From NCBI GenBank assembly GCA_031257995.1, contig JAIRNN010000188.1, positions 1 through 15,410 of the forward strand: a stretch of DNA of 15,410 nucleotides, in the 5' to 3' direction. The notes beneath the pieces were generated by a model. It saw only the letters and a program-made list of their open reading frames with translations, searched no databases and was not told the DNA's origin. A program made the position numbers and the translations under genes. This DNA is from Spirochaetaceae bacterium (lineage in GTDB: Bacteria; Spirochaetota; Spirochaetia; Treponematales; Breznakiellaceae). Below, piece after piece: positions 1 through 5,074 of the stretch. How positions within the stretch are numbered: position 1 is the stretch's first letter; each line of letters starts with the position of its first letter.

Positions 1-26
1 CAATAGTCGCAGTATTGGTTACCCGG

Positions 27-52
27 CATTCAGGGGGATTATCCCCGGAATG
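27..52. repeat. Imperfect hairpin near left edge
   Basis: CATTC and GGGG arms pair with CCCC and GAATG arms around a short AT loop, with one A·G mismatch. No T-run follows on either strand, so it is not an obvious intrinsic terminator. It lies about 150 bp beyond the 3' end of the Y1-like transposase fragment. A REP-type hairpin associated with that family is possible but unproven. The rest of 1-200 is AT-rich with no supportable gene. Confidence 0.35.
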
Positions 53-154
53 AAAAACCGCACAAGAATATAAAAACACACAATACAAAAACATTAAAGT
101 TTTTCGGAAAATAAAAAAAAGTTCAAAAAAACAGGGCAAAACACGCGAAAACAC

Positions 155-183
155 TTGACAATTTTTCTAGGGCGTGGTATGCT
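155..183 (+). promoter_or_regulatory. Strong sigma-70-type promoter with no obvious gene
   Basis: A perfect TTGACA at 155-160 is followed by a 17-nt spacer and TATGCT at 178-183 (4/6 to TATAAT). Transcription would start near 190 and run antisense through the 201-452 gene. The first plausible plus-strand gene is the small ORF at 543. It could drive that gene, produce antisense or small RNA, or be a relic of a displaced gene. Confidence 0.5.
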
Positions 184-200
184 GTTCCTAGTGGCAGTGA

Positions 201-452
201 TTATAACGTCTGCTTCCACCACTGCATGATCTCAGGCAGATCGCGCCCGTCAACGGGCTTGATGTAAAACGACACTTCCTCGTCAGTAATGGCAAGCCCC
301 CGCATCTCGAAGCCGTAACGCTCGAACGCCTCACCAAGCACGGCGAGCAAAACCGCCTTCGCCTCCGGTATCTGGAACAAGGGCTCGCTGATATTCAGCG
401 TCGTGTGCACCGAGTACCATGCGTCTTCCGCAAGTTCTCTTTTTTCACGCAT
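201..452 (-). CDS. Truncated Y1 (IS200-like/REP-associated) transposase-like protein
   Basis: An 83-aa protein with an AGGAGG ribosome binding site (461-466) 8 nt before its ATG. From the WYSV stretch (about residue 12) through ERYGFEMRGL, SFYIKPVDG and PEIMQWWKQT, it resembles the N-terminal half of Y1_Tnp single-strand transposases. In active members the segment before the IMQW helix carries a His-hydrophobic-His metal site (as in NHFHLL). Here the equivalent segment is SFYIKP with no histidines. The chain stops before the helix that bears the catalytic tyrosine, and the sequence past the TAA shows no continuation of the family. It therefore cannot be a conventional Y1 nuclease: either a decayed remnant or a co-opted DNA-binding derivative. 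Homology is from pattern recognition, not a search. Confidence 0.6.
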   Translation of the reverse strand: MREKRELAEDAWYSVHTTLNISEPLFQIPEAKAVLLAVLGEAFERYGFEMRGLAITDEEVSFYIKPVDGRDLPEIMQWWKQTL

Positions 453-542
453 TCGGAATTCCTCCTGTACTATATATACGCGGTTGGCTCGCCGTTTTGC
501 TTTAATTTGAGGGCGAAAAATCGCGAAAAAAAGTAAAAAATT

Positions 543-719
543 ATGAAAAAGCGGGAATTACAGACACGTCTCACCGAAATGTCCGAAATCTACAAGGCGC
601 AATCAACCTTATCGGCGAAATACGAAAGAAGCTCCAAGTTCTGGCGGACATTTACGCTGATAGCGGTCCCCTCGGCGGCACTCCTTAGCGGGGGGATCGT
701 GTGGGCTGTCGGGCGGTGA
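543..719 (+). CDS. Small single-TM hypothetical protein (58 aa)
   Basis: ATG at 543 opens 58 codons ending in TGA at 717-719. Residues 1-33 are charged and helix-prone (MKKRELQTRL...EIYKAQ...KYERSSK). Residues about 34-56 form one hydrophobic segment (FWRTFTLIAVPSAALLSGG), and the chain ends VWAVGR. This matches a short N-in, coiled-coil-plus-TM design seen in phage or accessory small proteins. No specific family is recognised. The upstream region is A-rich and lacks a convincing Shine-Dalgarno, which lowers confidence. Codon choice looks protein-like, with no rare-stop bias. The only strong upstream promoter is at 155-183. Confidence 0.45.
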   Translation: MKKRELQTRLTEMSEIYKAQSTLSAKYERSSKFWRTFTLIAVPSAALLSGGIVWAVGR

Positions 720-737
720 CTGCGGGGAAGCGCGGAT

Positions 738-829
738 GATCACAGATTAAGCAGATGGACGCGGATGTTTTGACCGAGAGACTGTCGACTTCACAGAACG
801 AAGATCGTTAACCACGAAGGCAAATAAGG
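738..829. repeat. Remnants of dispersed CAGATT and CCACGAAGG repeats
   Basis: Bases 738-767 contain ATCACAGATTAAGCAGAT, related to the CACAGATT repeats at 1789-1868. Bases 808-829 contain TTAACCACGAAGGCAAATAA, similar to the CACGAAGGCACGAAGG spacer repeats common in many genomes. Both are degraded single units. The gene-free stretch 720-955 shows nothing else except the hairpin at 872-906. Confidence 0.4.
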
Positions 830-871
830 CTATCGGGTATCGTACCGAATAGTCTGTCGGTTTAAAGATAA

Positions 872-906
872 AGGCTGTTCCAAAACTCGAAGTTTTGAAA
901 CAGCCT
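872..906 (-). terminator. Hairpin downstream of rubrerythrin
   Basis: AGGCTGTT and CAAAACT pair with AGTTTTG and AACAGCCT around a CGA loop, with one C·A mismatch. It lies 50 bp past the rbr stop codon. On the minus strand it is followed by a T-rich stretch (TTATCTTT), and CATTTT follows on plus, so it may work in both directions. A related hairpin lies at 12778-12817, so this is also a member of a dispersed family. Confidence 0.5.
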
Positions 907-955
907 CATTTTGAAAAGCTAGCATGGGGCAAAAACCCACGATTGCAACAGGCTG

Positions 956-1501
956 CTAGTCTTCTTTTTCAAGAATGTATGCCGCAGCTCCGGACCACGG
1001 AATATCCGCATAACCGCAAACCGGACACTTATTGGGTGCCGCCTTCGCGGTAATGACATTGCCGCAGTTGACACAGTGCCAAGCGGAGAAATCTCCCGTT
1101 GCGGCTGCCTTGTCCAAGTTCTCAAGCAGTTTTTGGTAATGTGCCTCGTGCTGCTTTTCGATAGCCGCGACCTGCGAAAAACGTTCCGCGATCTCGGAAA
1201 AGCCTTCCTCTTTTGCGGTCTTCGCAAAATCCACATACATATCCGACCACTCGTAATGTTCGCCCGCTGCCGCCGCCTTGAGGTTGTCGGCCGTACTGCC
1301 GATCCCTTCCAGATACTTGAGCCAGATCTTTGCGTGTTCGTATTCGTTATTCCCGGTTTCTTCAAAAACCCGGGCGACACGAACATACCCTTCTTCCTTT
1401 GCTTTCGCGGCAAAGTAAAAATACTTCCCGCGAGCCTGCGATTCCCCAGCAAAAGCCGCCTGCAAATTCTTCTCGGTTTTGCTGCCCTTCAAATTAGCCA
1501 T
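956..1501 (-). CDS. rbr: Rubrerythrin
   Basis: A 181-aa non-haem iron peroxidase, about the family's usual length, that reduces hydrogen peroxide in the cytoplasm of anaerobes using rubredoxin or NAD(P)H-linked electrons. The four-helix diiron domain occupies about residues 1-135: E20 in AFAGES, E53-H56 in NEYEH, an acidic GEHYEW segment near 80-85, and E115-H118 in IEKQHEAH. The C-terminal rubredoxin-like domain has C143/C146 (CVNC) and C159/C162 (CPVC), the rubrerythrin order. TAGGAGG sits 5 nt before the ATG. The gene is monocistronic, with its own candidate promoter (1582-1610) and a downstream hairpin (872-906). It fits an anaerobe exposed to oxygen at intervals. No anomaly is seen. Confidence 0.96.
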   Translation of the reverse strand: MANLKGSKTEKNLQAAFAGESQARGKYFYFAAKAKEEGYVRVARVFEETGNNEYEHAKIWLKYLEGIGSTADNLKAAAAGEHYEWSDMYVDFAKTAKEEGFSEIAERFSQVAAIEKQHEAHYQKLLENLDKAAATGDFSAWHCVNCGNVITAKAAPNKCPVCGYADIPWSGAAAYILEKED

Positions 1502-1581
1502 ATACGCCTCCTAGCGTTAAAAAGATTGTAAATCTGAACGCCGGACTTTCTGTCCACGCGCCCAACCATTACTATGCCTTT

Positions 1582-1610
1582 AATATACGAAATTTTATCC
1601 TGCGAGGCAA
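1582..1610 (-). promoter_or_regulatory. Candidate rbr promoter
   Basis: Read on the minus strand: TTGCCT (-35, 4/6), a 17-nt spacer, and TATATT (-10, 5/6). It would give a leader of about 75 nt before the rbr ATG. Confidence 0.5.
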
Positions 1611-1622
1611 ATGAAATTCGAT

Positions 1623-1641
1623 AAAATCTCAATAAGATTTT
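1623..1641. promoter_or_regulatory. Perfect dyad upstream of the rbr promoter
   Basis: AAAATCT-caata-AGATTTT, a 7-5-7 inverted repeat, ends 13 bp upstream of the rbr -35 box. Rubrerythrin genes are often under PerR/Fur-type peroxide control. This dyad is a candidate operator but does not match the classical PerR box closely. Confidence 0.35.
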
Positions 1642-1739
1642 GATAAGAATTTACTAAAATTTGGTGAAAATATCATTAACAAACGATAATTTCATCCAGA
1701 AAATAACGCCGCTGTATTTTTCGGAGTATTTTACAGGCA

Positions 1740-1906
1740 GGGGGAAGTCTCCCAATGTCAACAAATTAAGCGTACAAAAAAATAAAGGGTCCACAGATTT
1801 TCCAGATTACACAGATTTTTTGTTTCAGAGCCTCTCTTGAATCTGTGAAATCTGTGTAATCTGCGGACAAATGTTCTTAAATTGTTGACAGGGGGAAGTC
1901 TCCCCC
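1740..1906. repeat. Nested inverted-repeat structure between rbr and the IS stub
   Basis: Three concentric layers are visible. The outer layer is GGGGGAAGTCTCCC at 1740-1753 and the same palindromic box at 1891-1906. The middle layer is TGTCAACAAATTAAG (1756-1770) against CTTAAATTGTTGACA (1876-1890), 14/15 complementary. The inner layer is 1789-1817 against 1840-1868, 24/29 complementary, built from CACAGATT units. The centre is about 20 nt. It contains no supportable gene. Confidence 0.7.
1789..1868. repeat. Inverted CACAGATT repeat
   Basis: The left arm 1789-1817 starts GTCCACAGATT and ends TTACACAGATT. The right arm 1840-1868 is its imperfect reverse complement, with five mismatches in 29. 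Such CAGATTACACAGATT units are widely dispersed intergenic repeats in bacterial genomes, and reading frames through them give typical spurious PQITQISQI peptides. Confidence 0.65.
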
Positions 1907-2028
1907 TTCGCTCCGGGCTTGAACCCTACGCTTACCCCTAATCGCTTGGCTGCCTCTCGAACCGTGTAAACCTTGTCTATCGCCCCTTGTATCAGGCTTA
2001 ACCTTCCCATCTCTTTTGGGCTCATCAT
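1825..2028 (-). pseudogene. N-terminal stub of an ISNCY-like helix-turn-helix transposase
   Basis: The start (AGGAGG about 10 nt before the ATG) and residues 1-33 (MMSPKEMGRLSLIQG...YTVREAAKRLGVS) look like the first helix-turn-helix of ISNCY/IS481-type DDE transposases, which continues in intact copies as SVRQVKRL. Here the frame leaves the family after LGVS (about 1930). It runs into the GC-rich repeat box (GFKPGAKGETSP) and then the CAGATT repeat (CPQITQISQI) before stopping. The DDE catalytic domain is absent. This is a broken IS relic rather than a functional gene. The AGGAGG and the upstream hairpin (2048-2093) may be preserved IS leader. Confidence 0.6.
1891..1938 (+). repeat. GC-rich modular repeat, copy B
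   Basis: The palindromic box GGGGGAAGTCTCCCCC plus TTCGCTCC (1891-1914) is followed by a short spacer with GGG/CCC arms and a degenerate second box GCTTACCCC (1930-1938). It abuts the transposase stub. Copy A at 1740-1753 is just the first palindrome. Confidence 0.7.
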
Positions 2029-2047
2029 TTATTTCATACCTCCTACC

Positions 2048-2093
2048 TTATCAGGGGCGCAAGGCGAACCTCCGGTTCGCTATTCCTGAATAA
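2048..2093 (-). repeat. Two-part hairpin upstream of the IS stub
   Basis: Outer arms TTATCAGG/CCTGAATAA enclose an inner perfect stem GCGAACC-tcc-GGTTCGC (2064-2080). On the minus strand it would form in the leader of the transposase stub, just before its AGGAGG. This suggests an IS end or a translation-limiting leader. That role is inferred from position only. Confidence 0.45.
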
Positions 2094-2143
2094 CCGTAAG
2101 GGTGAAATTATCACTGATTAACAACACAAACAAAAAATTTTTC

Positions 2144-2172
2144 TTGACAAAAAGATATTCCGGGTGTATAAT
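2144..2172 (+). promoter_or_regulatory. glpK promoter P1 (perfect consensus)
   Basis: TTGACA (2144-2149), a 17-nt spacer and TATAAT (2167-2172): a perfect sigma-70 consensus. The -10 lies in GGTGTATAATACC, a near-dyad shared with P2. Distance to the glpK start is about 390 nt. Confidence 0.8.
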
Positions 2173-2278
2173 ACCTGTTATTTATTATATTCACCCATCC
2201 AAAAAAGTTATATCCGCATAAACTTGGCGATATGACCTCCGGCATAACAAAAATTATGCGGTTTTACAAACTTTTTTC

Positions 2279-2307
2279 TTGACAGGGAGATATTTCGGGT
2301 GTATAAT
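2279..2307 (+). promoter_or_regulatory. glpK promoter P2 (perfect consensus)
   Basis: TTGACA (2279-2284), a 17-nt spacer and TATAAT (2302-2307). The same GGTGTATAATACC context as P1 overlaps the -10, which could serve as a repressor site. Confidence 0.8.
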
Positions 2308-2326
2308 ACCTATCGTTTATTTATAA

Positions 2327-2337
2327 CCCCCCCCCCC
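2327..2337 (+). repeat. Poly-C tract of 11 between P2 and P3
   Basis: Eleven consecutive C residues lie 20 bp downstream of the P2 -10, in the early transcribed region of P2. Unit 1 has only TTCACCCATCC at the equivalent place. Homopolymers of this length are prone to slipped-strand length change, and poly-G/C tracts near promoters modulate expression in some treponemes. Confidence 0.75.
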
Positions 2338-2410
2338 TAATTATATTTGACTAAATTTGGCGGTATGGCTTTCGAAACAACACAAATTTGCGATTTTACA
2401 AACTTTTTTC

Positions 2411-2440
2411 TTGACAGCATGAAAATTCCGGGCATACAAT
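2411..2440 (+). promoter_or_regulatory. glpK promoter P3
   Basis: TTGACA (2411-2416), an 18-nt spacer and TACAAT (2435-2440). It is the closest to glpK, with an expected leader of about 119 nt. It has a longer spacer and one -10 change relative to P1 and P2. Confidence 0.7.
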
Positions 2441-2462
2441 ATTTATGAAGGGCAAGAAGTTC

Positions 2463-2489
2463 TTGCGACGGCAGGTTCTGCCGGAGCAA
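2463..2489 (+). promoter_or_regulatory. glpK leader hairpin with tandem G·A
   Basis: The inner stem CGGCAG/CTGCCG (loop GTT) is separated from the outer stem TTGC/GCAA by GA opposite GA, which can form tandem sheared G·A pairs. It lies in the P3 leader about 76 nt before the glpK start. It may stabilise or regulate the mRNA. It matches no riboswitch class I recognise. Confidence 0.4.
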
Positions 2490-2565
2490 AATACCTTGTT
2501 TTTCGGCCGGGGCGTATGCCTTGGTCATCATAATTTTCATAAATTTTATGGAAGGAGATGGAAGT

Positions 2566-4053
2566 ATGGCAAAGTATTTGGTGGCGCTCGATCAGGGCAC
2601 AACGAGTTCCCGTTGTATCCTGTTCGACAAGCAGGGCAGCATTGTCAGTGTGGCCCAGCAGGAATTCACTCAGATTTTCCCGAAACCGGGATGGGTCGAA
2701 CACGACGCCATGGAAATCTGGGGTTCCCAGTCGGGCGTGATGGCCGCAGCCATCGCGCAATCAGGTGTCGGGGCGGAGGAAATCGCCGCCATTGGTATTA
2801 CGAATCAGCGGGAAACCACCGTTGTATGGGATCGCCATACAGGGAAGCCGGTGTACAACGCTATCGTATGGCAATGCCGCCGTACGGCGGAGTACTGTGA
2901 CAGCCTCAAGGCAAAGGGCTTTGACAAGAAGATCAAAGAAAAAACCGGCCTTGTGGTTGACGCGTACTTCTCGGGGACGAAGGTTCGCTGGATTCTGGAG
3001 AATGTCCCCGGGGCGCGGGAGAAGGCGGAGAAAGGCGACCTGGTGTTCGGCAACATCGACACGTGGCTTGTCTGGCAGCTTACCAAGGGCAAGGTTCACG
3101 CGACGGACTACACAAACGCCTCGCGGACGATGCTCTTCAACATTCACACGTTGCAGTGGGACGAGGAAATTCTCAAAGAGCTCAACATTCCTAAGGCAAT
3201 GCTTCCCCAAGTGAAGCCTTCGAGCGGCGAGTTCGGCCAAACCGACGTGGGCGGCAAGAGCATCCCGATCGCGGGTATCGCGGGCGACCAGCAGGCGGCC
3301 CTTTTCGGGCAGTGCTGCTTCGAGGCCGGCACGGTAAAAAACACCTACGGGACGGGCTGTTTCATTCTGATGAACACGGGCGAAAAGGCTGTGGAAAGCA
3401 AGAACGGTCTTCTTACGACCATCGGGTGGGGCTTGAACGGCAAGGTGAACTACGCGCTTGAAGGAAGTGTGTTTGTGGCGGGATCGGCGGTGCAGTGGCT
3501 GCGCGACGGGCTTAAGATCATTGATGACGCGGCGGTGAGCGAATACTACTGCGAGAAGGTGCCCGATACCGGCGGCGTGTACGTGGTTCCGGCGTTCGTC
3601 GGGCTGGGTGCTCCGTACTGGGATCAGTACGCGCGCGGCGCGATCTTGGGCGTTACCCGCGGCACGTCGAAGGCGCACTTTGTACGGGCGACGGTTGAGT
3701 CGCTAGCGTACCAGAGCGCGGACGTGATCACGGCGATGGGGCTTGACGCGGGGACGGCGGTGAAGGCGGTTCGTGTGGACGGCGGCGCGTGCGCGAACAA
3801 CTTCCTCATGCAGTTCCAGGCGGACATTCTGGGCACCGATGTCATTCGGCCCAAGGTCATTGAGACCACGGCGCAGGGCGCGGCGTATCTTGCCGGTCTT
3901 GCCGTGGGTTACTACAAGGACCAGGCAGACATACTCCAGAATGTGGCGGTGGACCGGACGTTCAAGTCGGCGATGGAAAGCAGTGTGCGGGCGAAGCTTC
4001 TTGCCGGGTGGAAAGAGGCGGTCAAGCGGTCGCTGGGCTGGGAGAAGAATTAA
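2566..4053 (+). CDS. glpK: Glycerol kinase
   Basis: A 495-aa FGGY-family cytoplasmic kinase (family about 500 aa) that converts glycerol plus ATP to sn-glycerol-3-phosphate. ATG at 2566 is chosen because AAGGAG lies 8 nt upstream and MAKYLVALDQGTTSSR is the canonical start. An in-frame TTG at 2521 would add 15 unlikely residues. Visible motifs: DQGTTSSR (9-16), GITNQRETTVVW, DTWLVWQLT, catalytic D241 in AGDQQAALFGQ, YGTGCF, and VDGGACANNF in the C-terminal ATPase half. Between SSGEFGQTDVGG and IPIAGIAGD there is no histidine like the HPr-phosphorylated His of Gram-positive GlpK. The E. coli loop carrying the fructose-bisphosphate arginine (GGKGGTR) is also shortened to GGKS. Control is therefore more likely transcriptional, through the three promoters. 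First gene of the glycerol block. Confidence 0.97.
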   Translation: MAKYLVALDQGTTSSRCILFDKQGSIVSVAQQEFTQIFPKPGWVEHDAMEIWGSQSGVMAAAIAQSGVGAEEIAAIGITNQRETTVVWDRHTGKPVYNAIVWQCRRTAEYCDSLKAKGFDKKIKEKTGLVVDAYFSGTKVRWILENVPGAREKAEKGDLVFGNIDTWLVWQLTKGKVHATDYTNASRTMLFNIHTLQWDEEILKELNIPKAMLPQVKPSSGEFGQTDVGGKSIPIAGIAGDQQAALFGQCCFEAGTVKNTYGTGCFILMNTGEKAVESKNGLLTTIGWGLNGKVNYALEGSVFVAGSAVQWLRDGLKIIDDAAVSEYYCEKVPDTGGVYVVPAFVGLGAPYWDQYARGAILGVTRGTSKAHFVRATVESLAYQSADVITAMGLDAGTAVKAVRVDGGACANNFLMQFQADILGTDVIRPKVIETTAQGAAYLAGLAVGYYKDQADILQNVAVDRTFKSAMESSVRAKLLAGWKEAVKRSLGWEKN

Positions 4054-4058
4054 GCGCG

Positions 4059-4086
4059 GCTGTTCCGGGATTTTCGGAACGGCAGC
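4059..4086 (+). repeat. glpK-glpF intergenic hairpin 1
   Basis: GCTG plus TTCCG pair with CGGAA and CAGC, with a three-base bulge on the right arm, starting 5 nt after the glpK stop. No T-run follows. It may be a 3' stabiliser or an RNA processing site. Confidence 0.4.
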
Positions 4087-4129
4087 CCGAAAGCGGGGGA
4101 AAACGGGGTGGAACCTGTTTTCCCAAAAG

Positions 4130-4159
4130 CTGTCCTGAGCCCGGCTGGGTTTTGGACAG
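4130..4159 (+). promoter_or_regulatory. Hairpin just upstream of the glpF RBS
   Basis: CTGTCC pairs with GGACAG, and an inner AGCCC pairs with GGGTT. The hairpin ends 17 nt before the GGAGGG of glpF. It could set relative glpK/glpF mRNA levels or glpF translation. Confidence 0.4.
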
Positions 4160-4186
4160 ACCATTTATTATTTGTTGGAGGGTAAT

Positions 4187-4897
4187 ATGAATCCGTATTT
4201 AGCGGAATTTGTCGGGACCGGTATATTGATACTGCTCGGAGACGGCGTTGTGGCAAACGTTATTTTGAGCAAGACGAAAGGCAATAGTTCAGGCTGGATT
4301 GTGATCACGGTCGGATGGGCACTGGCGGTTTTTGTACCGGCGACCATCTTCGGAGCGGCTTCGGGCGCCAGTTTTAACCCGGCTCTGACCATTGCGGCTG
4401 GGGTTACGGGGAGTACGCCGTGGGTCCAAGTCCCTGGCTACATACTCAGCCAGTTCGCCGGCGCGTTCACGGGGGCGTTTCTCGTGTGGCTTATGTACAA
4501 AGACCATTTCGACCAGACTCCCGATCCGGGAACCCAGCTCGGCGTGTTCTCGACCGGCCCGGCTATTCGGAACATTCCGGCGAATCTGATCAGCGAAATT
4601 ATCGGTACCTTCATACTGGTGTTTACGCTTTTCGCTTGCAAAGCCGATGTTGCCACCAAAGCGGGTAACTTCTATGTGTGGGCGGTCATTTGTACGATTG
4701 GTATCAGCCTTGGCGGTACCACCGGTTACGCGATCAACCCGGCCCGTGACTTGGGCCCGCGCATTGCTCACGCGTTGCTTCCCATGAAGGGCAAGGGCGG
4801 TTCGGATTGGGGTTACGCATGGGTTCCGGTTGTCGGCCCAATCATCGGCGCCATTCTTGGCGGACTTGCGGCCTCGGCCATTAAGCCCTTTATTTAA
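4187..4897 (+). CDS. glpF: Glycerol facilitator (aquaglyceroporin)
   Basis: A 236-aa inner-membrane MIP channel that lets glycerol diffuse into the cell. ATG at 4187 follows GGAGGG with a 4-nt gap. An upstream in-frame TTG would overlap the RBS. Six TM helices and two half-helices are apparent. The NPA boxes are GASFNPALTIA (NPA 64-66) and GYAINPARDLG (NPA 184-186). The Asp after NPAR (D188) marks a glycerol-conducting rather than water-specific pore. Selectivity-filter equivalents are W44, Y181 (Phe in E. coli) and R187. At 236 aa it matches compact Gram-positive-type GlpF and is shorter than the 281-aa E. coli protein. Co-transcription with glpK is inferred from the 133-bp gap. A strong hairpin follows. 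Confidence 0.95.
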   Translation: MNPYLAEFVGTGILILLGDGVVANVILSKTKGNSSGWIVITVGWALAVFVPATIFGAASGASFNPALTIAAGVTGSTPWVQVPGYILSQFAGAFTGAFLVWLMYKDHFDQTPDPGTQLGVFSTGPAIRNIPANLISEIIGTFILVFTLFACKADVATKAGNFYVWAVICTIGISLGGTTGYAINPARDLGPRIAHALLPMKGKGGSDWGYAWVPVVGPIIGAILGGLAASAIKPFI

Positions 4898-4936
4898 CGG
4901 GGAGAGTTAAAAACGGCAGGGTTTTAAACGCCCTGT

Positions 4937-4980
4937 GGAGAACCGCCTCTTTTCCCTGCGGAAGAGAGGCGGTTTTCTCC
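4937..4980 (+). terminator. Strong hairpin after glpF
   Basis: GGAGAACCGCCTCT pairs with AGAGGCGG and TTCTCC, giving a 14-bp stem with a two-T bulge. TTTT lies within the descending arm but no U-run follows it, so it is a partial terminator or a processing site. A smaller AGGG/CCCT hairpin precedes it. No clear promoter is seen between here and 5075, so read-through probably feeds the downstream oxidoreductases. Confidence 0.6.
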
Positions 4981-5074
4981 GGTACGAGACAACCTAAAGA
5001 CGATCACGAGAGAGGAGGTGCTGATAAGAGGGAGTTTTCAAGTACCGTAATTTCTCCTTGGAGATACCAGTATT

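Larger units (their letters stand above)
2144..2440 (+). repeat. Three tandem ~133-bp promoter repeat units upstream of glpK
   Basis: TTGACA boxes at 2144, 2279 and 2411 give periods of 135 and 132 bp. Units 1 and 2 share the promoter, a TTATAT segment, TTGGCGnTATG, and an ending GCGnTTTTACAAACTTTTTTC that leads into the next TTGACA. Unit 3 keeps only the promoter end and then diverges into the glpK leader. Unit 1 also has CCGCATAA/TTATGCGG inverted arms (2214-2221, 2254-2261). Confidence 0.8.

Noticed and set aside
1740..1906. CRISPR array
   Set aside because: The repeats are inverted and nested, not direct repeats with regular unique spacers. No cas gene is present.
2761..3678. 305-codon minus-strand open frame inside glpK
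   Set aside because: It is a shadow of glpK. Composition is Arg/His/Val-rich and no domain is recognisable.
5012..5047. Leader peptide after AGGAGGTG upstream of the glpA-like gene
   Set aside because: No start codon lies at a usable distance and the frame closes after about ten codons; not supportable.
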